64,000 bases of DNA from Lachnospiraceae bacterium JLR.KK002 (GCA_036941025.1 JAYMNP010000001.1:992001-1056000), one strand, 5' to 3'; shown: positions 8,436-17,338, counted from the stretch's first letter. The notes: generated from the letters alone by a model not told the origin. Translations and numbers: made by a program.

Positions 8436-8675
8436 TTATTTTTTCAGGTCAAATAAAGAGGTAATGTCAACGTCCAGTATATCAGCTATTTCAAAAAGTG
8501 TGTCCAAAGACACAGAAGTTGGGACATTAGGGGCTTCGATATTGCTCATATGCGTCCTGCTGATATTTACAGCTTCTGCTAACTGTAATTGTGTCATACC
8601 GCGCAGTTTCCTGTAATAAGCAATGTTCAATCCAATTCGTATATATTTTTCAGCATATTTTGTCTTTTTATCCAT
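8436..8675 (-). CDS. XRE-family helix-turn-helix regulator
   Basis: A 79-residue DNA-binding protein that is almost only an HTH_3 domain: RKLRGMTQLQLAEAVNIS is the helix-turn-helix, followed by RTHMSNIEAP and a C-terminal dimerisation helix. Divergent from the small genes that follow. The intergenic region has a perfect 8-bp inverted repeat and a good promoter toward the plus strand, so the regulator probably controls itself and its divergent neighbours. Target genes are inferred from position. Confidence 0.85.
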   Translation of the reverse strand: MDKKTKYAEKYIRIGLNIAYYRKLRGMTQLQLAEAVNISRTHMSNIEAPNVPTSVSLDTLFEIADILDVDITSLFDLKK

Positions 8676-8714
8676 TCTTTTTTCCTTCCAAGTAAAAGTA
8701 TAGTGAATAAAATT

Positions 8715-8745
8715 ATTTGCATAAACAATCTATACATATGCAAAT
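8715..8745. promoter_or_regulatory. Inverted repeat, likely XRE operator
   Basis: ATTTGCAT at 8715-8722 and ATGCAAAT at 8738-8745 are perfect complements separated by 15 nt. The site lies between the XRE gene and the divergent promoter at 8759-8787, the expected place for an operator. Confidence 0.45.
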
Positions 8746-8758
8746 GCAAATAGATATA

Positions 8759-8787
8759 TTGCAAAAGTCTAAATAATATGATATACT
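8759..8787 (+). promoter_or_regulatory. Sigma-A type promoter
   Basis: TTGCAA at 8759-8764, a 17-nt spacer, and TATACT at 8782-8787. It would drive the zinc-ribbon and membrane protein genes that start at 8829 and 8994. Confidence 0.6.
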
Positions 8788-8828
8788 TGGTAAAAGATAA
8801 AATGGAAAATGAACAGGAGGTAAGTTTA

Positions 8829-8966
8829 ATGAAAATGCAGCATTGGGTATGTACATACTGTGGAAGAAGATTGACGACAAGCGGGCGTCCGCTTCCAGGA
8901 ATTTGTGTTAAAAAAGGTAAAAACAGAGCAGGGATGCCAAAACCGCATAGTTGGGTTAAGGGATAA
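8829..8966 (+). CDS. 45-residue zinc-ribbon-like peptide
   Basis: ATG 8829 follows AGGAGG, which favours this start over an upstream ATG. The peptide opens with WVCTYCGRR and later GICVKKGK, giving a CxxC pair and one more cysteine near a histidine (PKPHSW), compatible with a small metal-binding ribbon. Basic overall. It precedes a membrane protein gene and sits downstream of a clear promoter. Function unknown. Confidence 0.5.
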   Translation: MKMQHWVCTYCGRRLTTSGRPLPGICVKKGKNRAGMPKPHSWVKG

Positions 8967-8993
8967 TATTTTTTAGTAAGCAAAGGAGAAAAA

Positions 8994-9212
8994 ATGGGAA
9001 TAATTATTGCTATTATAGTGATTGCTATTATATGGGGATTCATGACAAATTCGGATGAAGGAAAGGCAATTTTGTTTTTGGGGATTGTGGCATTATTGGC
9101 ATGGTTTGGCTCTAAGATTCTTTCATTCTTGATTTATATTACCTATGGAGCAATTTTGTTAATGCTTTTGTTAATAGGAGTTGTTATTTTTAAGGCGTTG
9201 TTTAAAGAGTAG
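8994..9212 (+). CDS. 72-residue membrane protein
   Basis: ATG 8994 follows AAAGGAG. Three hydrophobic spans are visible at about residues 2-15, 25-40 and 45-68, with only short polar links, so the protein is almost entirely in the membrane. No family is recognised. It probably shares the transcript of the preceding zinc-ribbon peptide. Confidence 0.55.
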   Translation: MGIIIAIIVIAIIWGFMTNSDEGKAILFLGIVALLAWFGSKILSFLIYITYGAILLMLLLIGVVIFKALFKE

Positions 9213-9255
9213 TTAATGCCAGTTCAGAATAAATACAGGTTTTCGAGATTGTTTA

Positions 9256-9290
9256 TGAGGGAGCTATCCTAATAATGGAGAGTTCCCTCA
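9256..9290. terminator. Strong hairpin after the small membrane protein gene
   Basis: TGAGGGA and TCCCTCA close a stem that continues inward with CT/AG and TCC/GGA pairs around a TAATAAT loop. The downstream sequence is A/T rich but lacks a clean T run, so termination strength is uncertain. Confidence 0.5.
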
Positions 9291-9370
9291 TATTGCTTAA
9301 AATACAACGATAGTTTTTATTGTAAGAAAAAAGGAATCGTGCTAAAATAAATAAAAAGGAAGTGAGAAAA

Positions 9371-9850
9371 ATGGGCAGGAAATTAAAAGTATATTTAGAT
9401 ACATCTGTTATCAGCCATCTGATGCAGGAAGATGTACCGGAAAAAATGGCAGATACAAGGAAATTGTGGGGAATGTTTCGGAGTGGTGTGTATGAGGTAT
9501 GCCTTTCTACGGTGACATTAAAGGAGGTTTCGGACTGTCCGGAACCGAAAAGAAGTGCATTGAGAGATTATTTGAAGCAGATAAAATATTCTACGATTGA
9601 TATTACGCAGGAAGTGTCAGAACTTGCAAAGCAGATTATCAGTATGGGCATATTGACAGAAAAGAGCCTTGATGATTGTCAACATATAGGTGCGGCTGTT
9701 TCAGGTAACTGCGATTGTATTATATCGTGGAATTTTAAACATATTGTAAATATTAAAACTATCCGTGGTGTGAGGGCTATCACAAATCTGGAGGGTTATA
9801 AACCGATAGAGATTTGGAGCCCGTCTGTATTGTTAGAAAGCGAGGGATGA
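9371..9850 (+). CDS. PIN-domain protein, probable toxin
   Basis: About 159 residues; ATG 9371 is preferred to a GTG 9 nt earlier because AAGGAAG is then correctly spaced. The PIN nuclease pattern is visible: VYLDTSVISHL with the first acid, KEVSDC, then LDDCQHIGAAVSGNCDCIIS with the later acids. PIN toxins cleave RNA and are blocked by a partner. The partner is the small gene starting 2 nt downstream. Toxin-first gene order is less common than antitoxin-first. Activity is inferred. Confidence 0.8.
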   Translation: MGRKLKVYLDTSVISHLMQEDVPEKMADTRKLWGMFRSGVYEVCLSTVTLKEVSDCPEPKRSALRDYLKQIKYSTIDITQEVSELAKQIISMGILTEKSLDDCQHIGAAVSGNCDCIISWNFKHIVNIKTIRGVRAITNLEGYKPIEIWSPSVLLESEG

Positions 9851-9852
9851 TT

Positions 9853-10029
9853 ATGGAAAAACCTGTTTTAAGCCCAGATTTTACAATTGAAGACATTCAT
9901 AAGTTACGGGAATATAATTACGAAATAACAAAGCACATGACAGACAAAGAAAGAATGGATTATTATAATCAGGCAGGATGGGCATTTCAACGTGAAATTG
10001 AGGAAACAAAATTACAGGAAATGCGTTAA
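9853..10029 (+). CDS. Probable antitoxin of the PIN toxin
   Basis: 58 residues starting at ATG 9853, 2 nt after the toxin stop. Acidic and helical, with FTIEDIHKLREYNYE followed by HMTDKERMDYYNQAG. This short pattern is typical of peptides paired with PIN genes in Firmicutes. No DNA-binding motif is evident, so the pair may not autoregulate. The role rests on size, charge and coupling to the toxin. Confidence 0.65.
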   Translation: MEKPVLSPDFTIEDIHKLREYNYEITKHMTDKERMDYYNQAGWAFQREIEETKLQEMR

Positions 10030-10147
10030 ACGATGAAAAATGAAAGCCTTATAATCATTCCAGTATTCCGAAATAAATTACCAGTATCTGGTATACCACC
10101 GACCGATAAACACTGCACAGGCAGCAGTTGTTTTTACCAGGTATATG

Positions 10148-10387
10148 ATGCTGTCCATCGAAAACAGGGAATCAAACGACAACCGCTCACTTGGAGAACT
10201 GTTTCTGTACTTTGCTGATGAAATGTCTGACATCACATGGATGCAGGCATTTCAAATGTTGCTTCAAATGTTCCGGAAACTTTTAGAGGAACACTGTGAT
10301 CTTGTTGATGAAAAGATAGATGAACTGGTTGACACTTTCATCAGCACCTTACCAGCCCTGCTACAATCCCAATTAGTAGCAGCATAG
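10148..10387 (+). CDS. Uncharacterised 79-residue helical protein
   Basis: An acidic, helix-rich small protein (MQAFQMLLQMFRKLLEEH, then VDEKIDELVDTF). The ribosome site is weak, so the start is uncertain between 10145 and 10148. The flanking DNA shows no other gene between 10030 and 10626 apart from a terminator, and this frame may be a remnant of a larger lost gene. Confidence 0.35.
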   Translation: MLSIENRESNDNRSLGELFLYFADEMSDITWMQAFQMLLQMFRKLLEEHCDLVDEKIDELVDTFISTLPALLQSQLVAA

Positions 10388-10523
10388 TGTTCCAAAAGGC
10401 TGTTCTTTGATAACTGAATCATTGCCAGATATTGAATTTTCAAGGTGCATAGCTAAAATCTATGTGCGAAGTTTGAGATAGTAATATAAAAATGATAAAA
10501 AAGAGCGTATAGAGAGATAAAAT

Positions 10524-10551
10524 AAAAAAGGCTGTTTTGGCAGCCTTTTTT
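10524..10551. terminator. Bidirectional rho-independent terminator
   Basis: AAAAAGGCTG and CAGCCTTTTTT form a stem around TTTTGG, with A and T tracts on both sides. It lies between convergent transcription units and can end both, including the AraC gene on the minus strand. Confidence 0.75.
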
Positions 10552-10626
10552 CTCATCCATTTCTTTATGCATGGAAACAGTATTACCACAAGAGCAACTT
10601 GTTTTAGAATGATGTGTTGCTCCCGC

Positions 10627-11529
10627 TCAATTCTTACGGTACTCTTTCGGTAGGACTTCAAAATATGTTTTAAATGCCGCAGTAAATTTGCTCTGGCTGT
10701 CATAGCCGACAGCCTGTGCGATTTCAGCTATGCTCTTATTCGTTTCTTTTAACAGTTTTGCAGCCTGTCGCATTCGATGTTCCTTGATATGTGCCGCAAT
10801 GGAAGTTCCATAGACTGACTTAAAAGCATTTTTCAAAGTTGTTGGATTGATGAGATATTGTCTTGAAAGTTCCTCTATGGTAATTCTCTGCTCCATGTGC
10901 TGCAAAAGCTGGTCATGGATTTTCCGGATCGTTTCAGTCAGCTCGAATTGATATTCAGCCAGTTTGTTTTGGGGCGTAAACTCCATTTTGACAAGGTAAA
11001 GCAGCAATTCCAAAATCTTGATTTTTTGGAATGGAAGCATAAGCGTTTCAGGCTGGTTATAAAATGCAGAAAAAATACTTTCTGTCTGTTCATTTCCGGC
11101 AAGAAAGACAGGTCTGTCATCTTTGCAGAATTTTTCGGGTAATATGGTTTCAAAAATACCAAAGTTTTTTAACAATTCGGGGGGAGTGTCAGAGGCTTCC
11201 TGCAGATCAATATAGATGCCAAGTCCCTGATACGTACCGTTTGGAAAGGTAAGTACGGAATCCGTACAGGCTTTCATGGTATGCAGGGAGAAATCTCCCG
11301 GGTTCAAATAAATTCGGTTTCCGTTTTTCATCTCCCACATCATCTGTCCGGCTTTGCAGTAGTTAATCTGAATGATGTGTGATAGAGCCTTATGCTGCAC
11401 AGAAAAAGAATCGGTTGAAAAAGTAAGATAACATAACTCTATACCGGGATAAAGCGGAATGCCAGCATTTGCTACCTTTTGATGAAATCTTTCCATTTCT
11501 TTTTGTATTTTTCTCAATTCCTCATTCAT
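10627..11529 (-). CDS. AraC-family transcription regulator
   Basis: 300 residues from the ATG at 11529, preferred because GAGG lies upstream of it. The C-terminal 100 residues carry two helix-turn-helix units (ITIEELSRQYLINPTTLK and KSIAEIAQAVGYDSQSKF) and end with a YFEVLPKEYRKN tail typical of AraC. The N-terminal half is a probable cupin-like ligand domain. It is co-directional with the ArsR gene just upstream, 10 nt away, so both probably share a transcript divergent from the metal operon. A link to metal or siderophore sensing is suggested only by its neighbours. Confidence 0.85.
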   Translation of the reverse strand: MNEELRKIQKEMERFHQKVANAGIPLYPGIELCYLTFSTDSFSVQHKALSHIIQINYCKAGQMMWEMKNGNRIYLNPGDFSLHTMKACTDSVLTFPNGTYQGLGIYIDLQEASDTPPELLKNFGIFETILPEKFCKDDRPVFLAGNEQTESIFSAFYNQPETLMLPFQKIKILELLLYLVKMEFTPQNKLAEYQFELTETIRKIHDQLLQHMEQRITIEELSRQYLINPTTLKNAFKSVYGTSIAAHIKEHRMRQAAKLLKETNKSIAEIAQAVGYDSQSKFTAAFKTYFEVLPKEYRKN

Positions 11530-11539
11530 AAGACAGACC

Positions 11540-11908
11540 TCACAATTCAGGGCAGGTGATTTCCATAACCTGCTCAATCATCTGATGCAGCAGACGCCCC
11601 TGTGGTGTATCTGCGGCACGATAGTAAACTTCTTTTCCTTCACGTCGGCAAATAATCAGACCGCTGTTTTTCAATGGTCTGAGATGATGTGAAACTGCCG
11701 GGCTTGACATATGGAGCATGTCTGAAATATTGAGGACACATTCCTCACAATGGCATAGGAGCCAGAAAATTCGGATTCTGGTGGTATCACCAAGCTGTTT
11801 GAAAACTTCAGCTACGGTTTGGAAATAGTCTACATGGTCTAATTGTTTCTGGATCAGTGCGGTCTGCGGTCCTTCTCCATGTTGGTGTGGTAATTTCATA
11901 TTGTCCAT
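11540..11908 (-). CDS. ArsR/SmtB-family metalloregulator
   Basis: 122 residues from ATG 11908 with AAGGAAA upstream. The winged helix is clear: HMSSPAVSHHLRPLKNSG is the recognition region and REGKEVYYRAAD the wing. Three cysteines in LLCHCEECVLNIS fall on the helix that holds metal in ArsR/CadC-type sensors. Divergent from the HMA and P-type ATPase genes, with an inverted repeat between them, so it should repress them until a thiophilic metal binds. The exact metal is not determinable. Confidence 0.85.
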   Translation of the reverse strand: MDNMKLPHQHGEGPQTALIQKQLDHVDYFQTVAEVFKQLGDTTRIRIFWLLCHCEECVLNISDMLHMSSPAVSHHLRPLKNSGLIICRREGKEVYYRAADTPQGRLLHQMIEQVMEITCPEL

Positions 11909-11990
11909 ATTATTTTTCCTTTCTTCTCGTTTGCATTTCGCCCAAACGGAAATACTTTTCGCCCGTTTAGGAAGGAATGCCTTAGGGATA

Positions 11991-12050
11991 TTGACGTGTG
12001 CCTTTCTCTGTATTATACTACGGCTATGATGATTAAACAAATACTTAATC
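11991..12050 (+). promoter_or_regulatory. Promoter and ArsR-type operator of the metal operon
   Basis: TTGACG at 11991-11996, 17 nt, TATACT at 12014-12019. Just downstream, GATTAA at 12031-12036 and TTAATC at 12045-12050 form an inverted repeat in A/T-rich DNA like other ArsR-family operators. A related GATTAAACAGTTAAG occurs at about 12380 ahead of the ATPase. Two copies of TTTCGCCC lie in the leader of the divergent arsR gene. Confidence 0.6.
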
Positions 12051-12083
12051 ACTGAATTTAAAAATAACAAGGAGGACTTTACA

Positions 12084-12302
12084 ATGAAAAAGACTTACAA
12101 AATCGAGGTAGACTGTGCCAACTGTGCAAATCTGATGGAGGATGCAGCCCGTAAAACAGCAGGAGTACAGAGCGCAACGGTCAATTTCATGACACAGAAG
12201 ATGATCGTGGAATTTGACGAAGGGCAGGAGCCGAAAGACGTTATGAAGAACGTGCTGGATGCCTGCAAGAAAGTGGAGCCGGACTGCGAGATTTTCCTGT
12301 AA
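12084..12302 (+). CDS. HMA-domain metal-binding protein
   Basis: 72 residues, a single heavy-metal-associated fold. The metal loop is VDCANCANLM with the CxxC pair, followed by the usual strand and helix pattern. ATG 12084 follows AAGGAGG. Such proteins carry soft or transition metals to P1B ATPases; here it supplies the domain that the ATPase at 12418 lacks at its N-terminus. A terminator follows, but the same family of regulator sites is found ahead of both genes. Confidence 0.85.
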   Translation: MKKTYKIEVDCANCANLMEDAARKTAGVQSATVNFMTQKMIVEFDEGQEPKDVMKNVLDACKKVEPDCEIFL

Positions 12303-12326
12303 GCCAGAGCTGCCTATGAAAAGGTG

Positions 12327-12370
12327 ACACCCTGAAAATGTCCGGCTGCAGTTTTGGGGTGTCTTTTTTA
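12327..12370 (+). terminator. Rho-independent terminator after the HMA gene
   Basis: GACACCC pairs with GGGTGTC, with a further GAAAAT/GTTTT inner arm, followed by TTTTTT. It would make the HMA message more abundant than the downstream ATPase message, which may be read-through or separately initiated. Confidence 0.7.
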
Positions 12371-12417
12371 TCAGAAACGATTAAACAGTTAAGCATATTT
12401 TGAAAGGAGTTTTTACC

Positions 12418-14433
12418 ATGCAGGAATTAGTAATCAGCATATTGCTGACAGTTGTTATTATAATGGCTGCTGTACTTCTTATTTTTGTCGGCAGCCGCAA
12501 GGATGGTATGACAAAAAAACAGAGGGTTATGATGATCCGTATTTTGATTAGCGCCGGAATCTTACTGGCACTCCAGTTTGTTTCAGCAGAGCTGTTTGAT
12601 AAGGCTGACAGTTATTTATTTCCGTCCGCAGGAAGGTGGATTCGTTTTGCGTGCTATCTGATAAATTATTTTATCATCGGATATGACATTTTAAGGAAAG
12701 CGGCAAAAGGCATCAGAAACCGTCAGGTATTTGATGAAAGTTTTCTGATGGCAGTGGCTACGATTGGGGCGATGGCGCTTGCTATTTATGAGAACGGTGA
12801 TTATCTGGAAGCGATTGCCGTTATGCTGTTTTACCAGATCGGGGAATGGTTCCAGGGCTATGCTGTGGGCAAGAGCCGCCGCAATATCAGTAACCTGATG
12901 GATATTCGTCCTGATTATGCAAATGTTGAGAGAAATGGGAAATTAGAGCAGGTTGATCCGGATGAGGTAGGGATTGGCAGCGTGATTGTTGTACAGCCGG
13001 GCGAGAAAGTGCCGATTGACGGCAATGTAGTTGAGGGATCTTCCAGCCTGAATACCAGCGCATTGACCGGGGAAAGTCTGCCCAGAGAGGCAAAAGTTGG
13101 TGATGAGGTAATCAGTGGATGTATCAGTATGACTGGAGTATTGAAGATACAGACAACAAAAGAATTTGGAGAATCTACGGTTTCTAAGATTTTGGATTTG
13201 GTGGAAAATGCAAGCTCCCGCAAATCAAAATCAGAAGATTTTATCTCGAAGTTTGCGAAAGTATATACTCCGGCTGTCTGCTACTCAGCATTGGCGTTGG
13301 CATTGCTTCCTCCAGTTGTCAGAATGCTTTTTATGGGACTGTCTGCTGATTGGGGTGTTTGGATTTACCGGGCATTGACATTCCTTGTTATCAGTTGCCC
13401 CTGTGCGCTTGTTATCAGTATTCCCTTGAGTTTCTTTGCAGGAATAGGAGGCGCAAGCAAAGAGGGCGTGCTGGTAAAGGGGTCCAACTATCTGGAAATC
13501 CTTTCACAGACCAGGTATGTTGTTTTTGACAAAACGGGAACGATGACAAAGGGTGTTTTTGAAGTAAATGGGATTCATCACTCCACCATAGACAATGAGA
13601 AACTGTTGGAATATGCGGCTCTTGCAGAGAGCGCTTCTTCCCACCCAATCAGCAAGAGCTTACAGCGGGCATATGGAAAAGAGATTGACAGAACCCGTGT
13701 GGCAGATATACAGGAAATCAGCGGAAATGGGGTGACTGCAAAAGTAGATGGCGTAAAGGTTGCCGCTGGTAATGACAAATTGATGAAGCACTTAAACATT
13801 CCTTATCAGGATTGTCATCAGACAGGTACGATTATTCACATGGCAATCAATGGGAAATATGCGGGACATATCGTAATCTCCGATATTATAAAGCCTCATT
13901 CTAAGGCTGCAATTGCGGAATTAAAGAAAGCAGGGGTAGATAAGACCGTCATGCTGACTGGGGATGCAAAGAAAGTGGCAAATCAGGTTGCCACATCACT
14001 TGGAATTGATGAGGTTTACAGTGAGCTTCTTCCGGCTGACAAGGTAGAAAAGGTAGAAGAACTTCTGCAGGTGAAGTTAGGCAAAGCAAAGCTGGCATTT
14101 GTTGGCGATGGTATCAATGATGCACCAGTGCTTTCCAGAGCGGACATAGGTATTGCTATGGGCGCAATGGGTTCAGATGCGGCAATCGAAGCGGCTGACA
14201 TTGTTCTGATGGATGACGATCCAATCAAGATAGCAAAGGCAATCAAGATTTCAAGGAAATGTCTGCGGATTGTTTACCAGAATATTTCGATGGCGCTTGT
14301 AGTGAAATTTGCCTGCCTTGTATTAGGGGCTGTGGGAATCGCAAATATGTATCTGGCTATTTTTGCGGATGTAGGTGTTATGATTCTTGCGGTGCTGAAT
14401 GCGATCCGCTGCCTGTTTGTGAAAAAACTGTAA
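12418..14433 (+). CDS. P1B-type heavy-metal ATPase, Zn/Cd/Pb-like
   Basis: 671 residues from ATG 12418 after AAAGGAGT. It exports metal ions using ATP. Motifs in order: TGESLPREA in the actuator domain, SCPCALVIS in the membrane metal site, DKTGTMTKG with the phosphorylated aspartate, SSHPISKS, and VGDGINDAPVLS. The CPC motif together with DVGVMILAVLNAIR in the last helix fits the Zn/Cd/Pb subgroup rather than copper pumps. There is no N-terminal metal-binding domain; the separate HMA protein probably serves. It is followed within 20 nt by a second ArsR gene and then FeoAB. Confidence 0.9.
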   Translation: MQELVISILLTVVIIMAAVLLIFVGSRKDGMTKKQRVMMIRILISAGILLALQFVSAELFDKADSYLFPSAGRWIRFACYLINYFIIGYDILRKAAKGIRNRQVFDESFLMAVATIGAMALAIYENGDYLEAIAVMLFYQIGEWFQGYAVGKSRRNISNLMDIRPDYANVERNGKLEQVDPDEVGIGSVIVVQPGEKVPIDGNVVEGSSSLNTSALTGESLPREAKVGDEVISGCISMTGVLKIQTTKEFGESTVSKILDLVENASSRKSKSEDFISKFAKVYTPAVCYSALALALLPPVVRMLFMGLSADWGVWIYRALTFLVISCPCALVISIPLSFFAGIGGASKEGVLVKGSNYLEILSQTRYVVFDKTGTMTKGVFEVNGIHHSTIDNEKLLEYAALAESASSHPISKSLQRAYGKEIDRTRVADIQEISGNGVTAKVDGVKVAAGNDKLMKHLNIPYQDCHQTGTIIHMAINGKYAGHIVISDIIKPHSKAAIAELKKAGVDKTVMLTGDAKKVANQVATSLGIDEVYSELLPADKVEKVEELLQVKLGKAKLAFVGDGINDAPVLSRADIGIAMGAMGSDAAIEAADIVLMDDDPIKIAKAIKISRKCLRIVYQNISMALVVKFACLVLGAVGIANMYLAIFADVGVMILAVLNAIRCLFVKKL

Positions 14434-14450
14434 GGAAGGAGGGGGTTCCT

Positions 14451-14771
14451 TTGACAGAATATCAGGATAGTCATTTTTCCAAAGAATTGAAGGAAAGTGA
14501 TTTGTATATATTAACGGAATTTTTCAAGGTGCTTGGGAACCCTACCCGTATCCGAATCCTGCTCCTTTTAATGGAGCAGGATTCATGTGTTGGTGATTTG
14601 GCAGAGCAGCTTGGAATTACGCAGTCTGCGGTGTCCCACCAGCTAAACCTTTTAAAGTCAAATAAGCTGGTGAGGCGGCGTAGGGATGGAAAAATGATCT
14701 TTTATACTTTAGTGGATGAACATGTGCAGATGGTTCTTGAAAAAGGAACAGAACACATTCTGCAACGGTAA
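14451..14771 (+). CDS. Second ArsR/SmtB-family regulator, CzrA-like
   Basis: 106 residues from a TTG start at 14451 with a strong AAGGAGGG ahead. Winged helix with ITQSAVSHQLNLLKSNK and the wing RRRRDGKMIFYTL. The last helix (VDEHVQMVLEKGTEH) keeps an aspartate and two histidines at CzrA zinc-site spacing, while the fourth ligand position is glutamine. It lacks the cysteine site of the first ArsR, so the two regulators probably sense different metals. Sandwiched between the exporter and FeoAB. Confidence 0.85.
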   Translation: MTEYQDSHFSKELKESDLYILTEFFKVLGNPTRIRILLLLMEQDSCVGDLAEQLGITQSAVSHQLNLLKSNKLVRRRRDGKMIFYTLVDEHVQMVLEKGTEHILQR

Positions 14772-14789
14772 AAATGAGGTGATGATAAG

Positions 14790-17171
14790 ATGACAATGGA
14801 TGAATTGAAGCCAAAGCAGAGCGCCTTTATCCGTTCCGTAGGAGGAACAGGCGCACTTCGGCATCACTTACTCGATATGGGGCTTACACCAAAAACGGAG
14901 GTTACGCTTCAAAAAATTGCACCTATGGGCGATCCGGTGCAGATTGAGCTAAGGGGATATGAACTGACATTGCGGCTTGATGAAGCGCAAAAAATCACAG
15001 TGGAGAAAGTCCATACAAAAGCGGAAAAAAACCATTCTACACAAAGGACAATGGCAGTGGAACATCCGGGAGTCGGTGAACTTGGAAGGGCGAACAGCTA
15101 TCATGTTCATAATGCAACGAATGAGATTCCAGAAGGTGCAAAGATTACTTTTGCGCTGGTAGGAAATCAGAACTGTGGAAAGACCACTTTATTCAATCAG
15201 CTTACAGGGGCAAACCAGCATGTAGGGAATTTTCCCGGAGTGACAGTTGACCGTAAAGATGGTACGATCCGCAAACACTCAGAGGCGGTTGTAACAGATT
15301 TACCAGGTATTTATTCCCTTTCCCCGTATTCCAGTGAGGAAATTGTGACAAGGGATTTTTTGATGGATACGCATCCGGACGGGATTATCAATATTGTTGA
15401 TGCTACCAATATGGAGAGGAATCTGTACCTTACCATGCAGCTCATGGAACTTGGCATTCCGATGGTGCTGGCATTGAATATGATGGATGAAGTCCGGGCA
15501 AACGGCGGCTCTGTCCGGGTAAATGCACTGGAAGAAATTCTTGGTATTCCGGTAGTGCCGATTTCAGCGGCAAAAAATGAGGGAACCACGGAACTGATTG
15601 ACCATGCACTTCATGTGGCGAGGCACAGGGAAAGTCCCGGTAGGGTTGATTTTTGTCCGGCAAGTAATAATGAACATGATTCCGTTGGTGCGGTACATCG
15701 GTGCATTCATGCGGCAATACATATATTGGAGCCGGAGGCAAAAGAAAAAGGGCTGCCAGTTCGCTTTACAGTAACAAAATTGGTAGAAAATGATCGCCTG
15801 ATGAAAGAGAAACTTACTATTGCGCCTGAAAAGGCTGACATATTTGAACATCTGGTTTCTGTATTGGAAACGGAAACAGGGCTTGACAGGGAGGCTGCAC
15901 TTGCAAATATGAGATTTTCATTTATTGAAGCTCTATGTGCAAAAACCGTAGTCCGCCCTCATGAAAGCAGAGAACACAAGCGCAGTATGGCGATAGACCG
16001 GATTTTAACAGGAAAATATACAGCGATTCCCTGTTTTATCGGGATTATGGCACTCGTATTTGTTATGACATTCAGCTTTATTGGTGCGGCACTGTCTGAC
16101 CTGATGGGTATGGGAATTGATATATTGATTGCTCTGCTTGATGGGGTACTTGCAAAGGCGCAGGTCAACCCGGTGGTTCATTCTCTCGTGATTGATGGCG
16201 TTTGCAGCGGCGTGGGAAGTGTACTCAGTTTATTGCCAACGATTGTTACCATGTTTTTCTTCCTTTCCATTTTGGAGGACACTGGATATATCGCAAGAGT
16301 GGCTTTTGTGATGGACAGGCTTTTTCGTAAGATTGGTCTTTCCGGAAGAAGTATAGTTCCTATGTTGATTGGTTTTGGCTGTTCTGTTCCTGCGATTATG
16401 GCTACCAGAACGCTTTCCAGTGAACGGGATCATAAGATGACAATTCTGTTGGTTCCATTTATGAGCTGTACTGCTAAGCTGCCAATCTACACACTAATGA
16501 TCAGTGCTTTTTTCCCAAGAAGCTATCAGGCGCTCATTATGGTTGGGCTGTATGCTCTGGGGATCATCTGTGGCATTTTATATGCGTTAATTTTAAAAGG
16601 GACGAAATATAAGGGAGCGCCGGTTCCCTTCGTGATGGAGCTTCCAAACTATCGGTTTCCTTCGGCAAAAAGCGTGTGGCAGCTTATCGTGGAAAAGGCG
16701 AAGGGCTTTGCTAAGAAAGCATTTACCATTATTTTTGTGGCTTCTCTTGTAATCTGGTTTTTACAGACCTTTGATATAAGGCTGAATGTTGCGGCTTCTG
16801 CGGAAGAAAGTCTTTTGGCATTGTTGGGCGGGGTGGTTGCTCCATTATTTGCACCGCTTGGATTTGGAGATTGGAGAGTTTCTACCGCATTGATTACCGG
16901 GTTTACTGCCAAAGAAAGTGTTGTATCTACGCTGACGGTTCTTTTGGGCGGGGATGTATCTTTGCTTGGAACACTGTTTACACCTTTTACCGCATTTGTA
17001 TTTCTTGTATTTACCTTGCTGTATACACCATGCGTTGCGGCGGTTGCAACTGTGAAACGGGAAATGGGCGGAGCTAAGGCGGCGGCTGGAACTGTAATCG
17101 TACAATGTGCAATCGCTTGGATTGTGGCATTTGCTGTTCACAGTGTAGGGGCTGCTGTTGGGCTTGTATAG
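14790..17171 (+). CDS. feoB: FeoA-FeoB fusion ferrous iron transporter
   Basis: 793 residues. Residues 1-75 are a FeoA (SH3-like) domain, normally a separate protein, fused to FeoB. The G domain begins at about residue 118 with VGNQNCGKTTLFNQL (G1), GNFPGVTVD, DLPGIYSLSP (G3) and LNMMDEV (G4). The membrane part has two Gate segments, with GFGCSVPAIMATR and FMSCTAKLPIY holding the conserved cysteines. It imports Fe(II). Its place directly after a metal exporter and two ArsR genes is unusual and couples uptake of iron with export of other metals. Confidence 0.93.
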   Translation: MTMDELKPKQSAFIRSVGGTGALRHHLLDMGLTPKTEVTLQKIAPMGDPVQIELRGYELTLRLDEAQKITVEKVHTKAEKNHSTQRTMAVEHPGVGELGRANSYHVHNATNEIPEGAKITFALVGNQNCGKTTLFNQLTGANQHVGNFPGVTVDRKDGTIRKHSEAVVTDLPGIYSLSPYSSEEIVTRDFLMDTHPDGIINIVDATNMERNLYLTMQLMELGIPMVLALNMMDEVRANGGSVRVNALEEILGIPVVPISAAKNEGTTELIDHALHVARHRESPGRVDFCPASNNEHDSVGAVHRCIHAAIHILEPEAKEKGLPVRFTVTKLVENDRLMKEKLTIAPEKADIFEHLVSVLETETGLDREAALANMRFSFIEALCAKTVVRPHESREHKRSMAIDRILTGKYTAIPCFIGIMALVFVMTFSFIGAALSDLMGMGIDILIALLDGVLAKAQVNPVVHSLVIDGVCSGVGSVLSLLPTIVTMFFFLSILEDTGYIARVAFVMDRLFRKIGLSGRSIVPMLIGFGCSVPAIMATRTLSSERDHKMTILLVPFMSCTAKLPIYTLMISAFFPRSYQALIMVGLYALGIICGILYALILKGTKYKGAPVPFVMELPNYRFPSAKSVWQLIVEKAKGFAKKAFTIIFVASLVIWFLQTFDIRLNVAASAEESLLALLGGVVAPLFAPLGFGDWRVSTALITGFTAKESVVSTLTVLLGGDVSLLGTLFTPFTAFVFLVFTLLYTPCVAAVATVKREMGGAKAAAGTVIVQCAIAWIVAFAVHSVGAAVGLV

Positions 17172-17182
17172 AGGAGGATTTG

Positions 17183-17326
17183 ATGATGAATTTGGCAAGT
17201 ATCGCTGTACTTTGCATTGTAGCTGGTCTGTTGATATTATCCATTGTTTATTTCCGAAGAAAGGGAATAAACGAATGCAATGGGAATTGTGCTGAATGTG
17301 TTGTTCATTGTACAGATAAAAAATAA
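17183..17326 (+). CDS. FeoB-associated Cys-rich membrane peptide
   Basis: 47 residues starting 11 nt after feoB with GAGGAGG. One membrane span (SIAVLCIVAGLLILSIVYF) followed by a basic RRKG and a cysteine cluster (NECNGNCAECVVHC). This matches the small FeoB-associated peptides found next to feoB in Firmicutes. They may act as cytoplasmic iron acceptors or FeoC-like parts, but their role is not established. Confidence 0.85.
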   Translation: MMNLASIAVLCIVAGLLILSIVYFRRKGINECNGNCAECVVHCTDKK

Positions 17327-17338
17327 ACTGATAAATTG

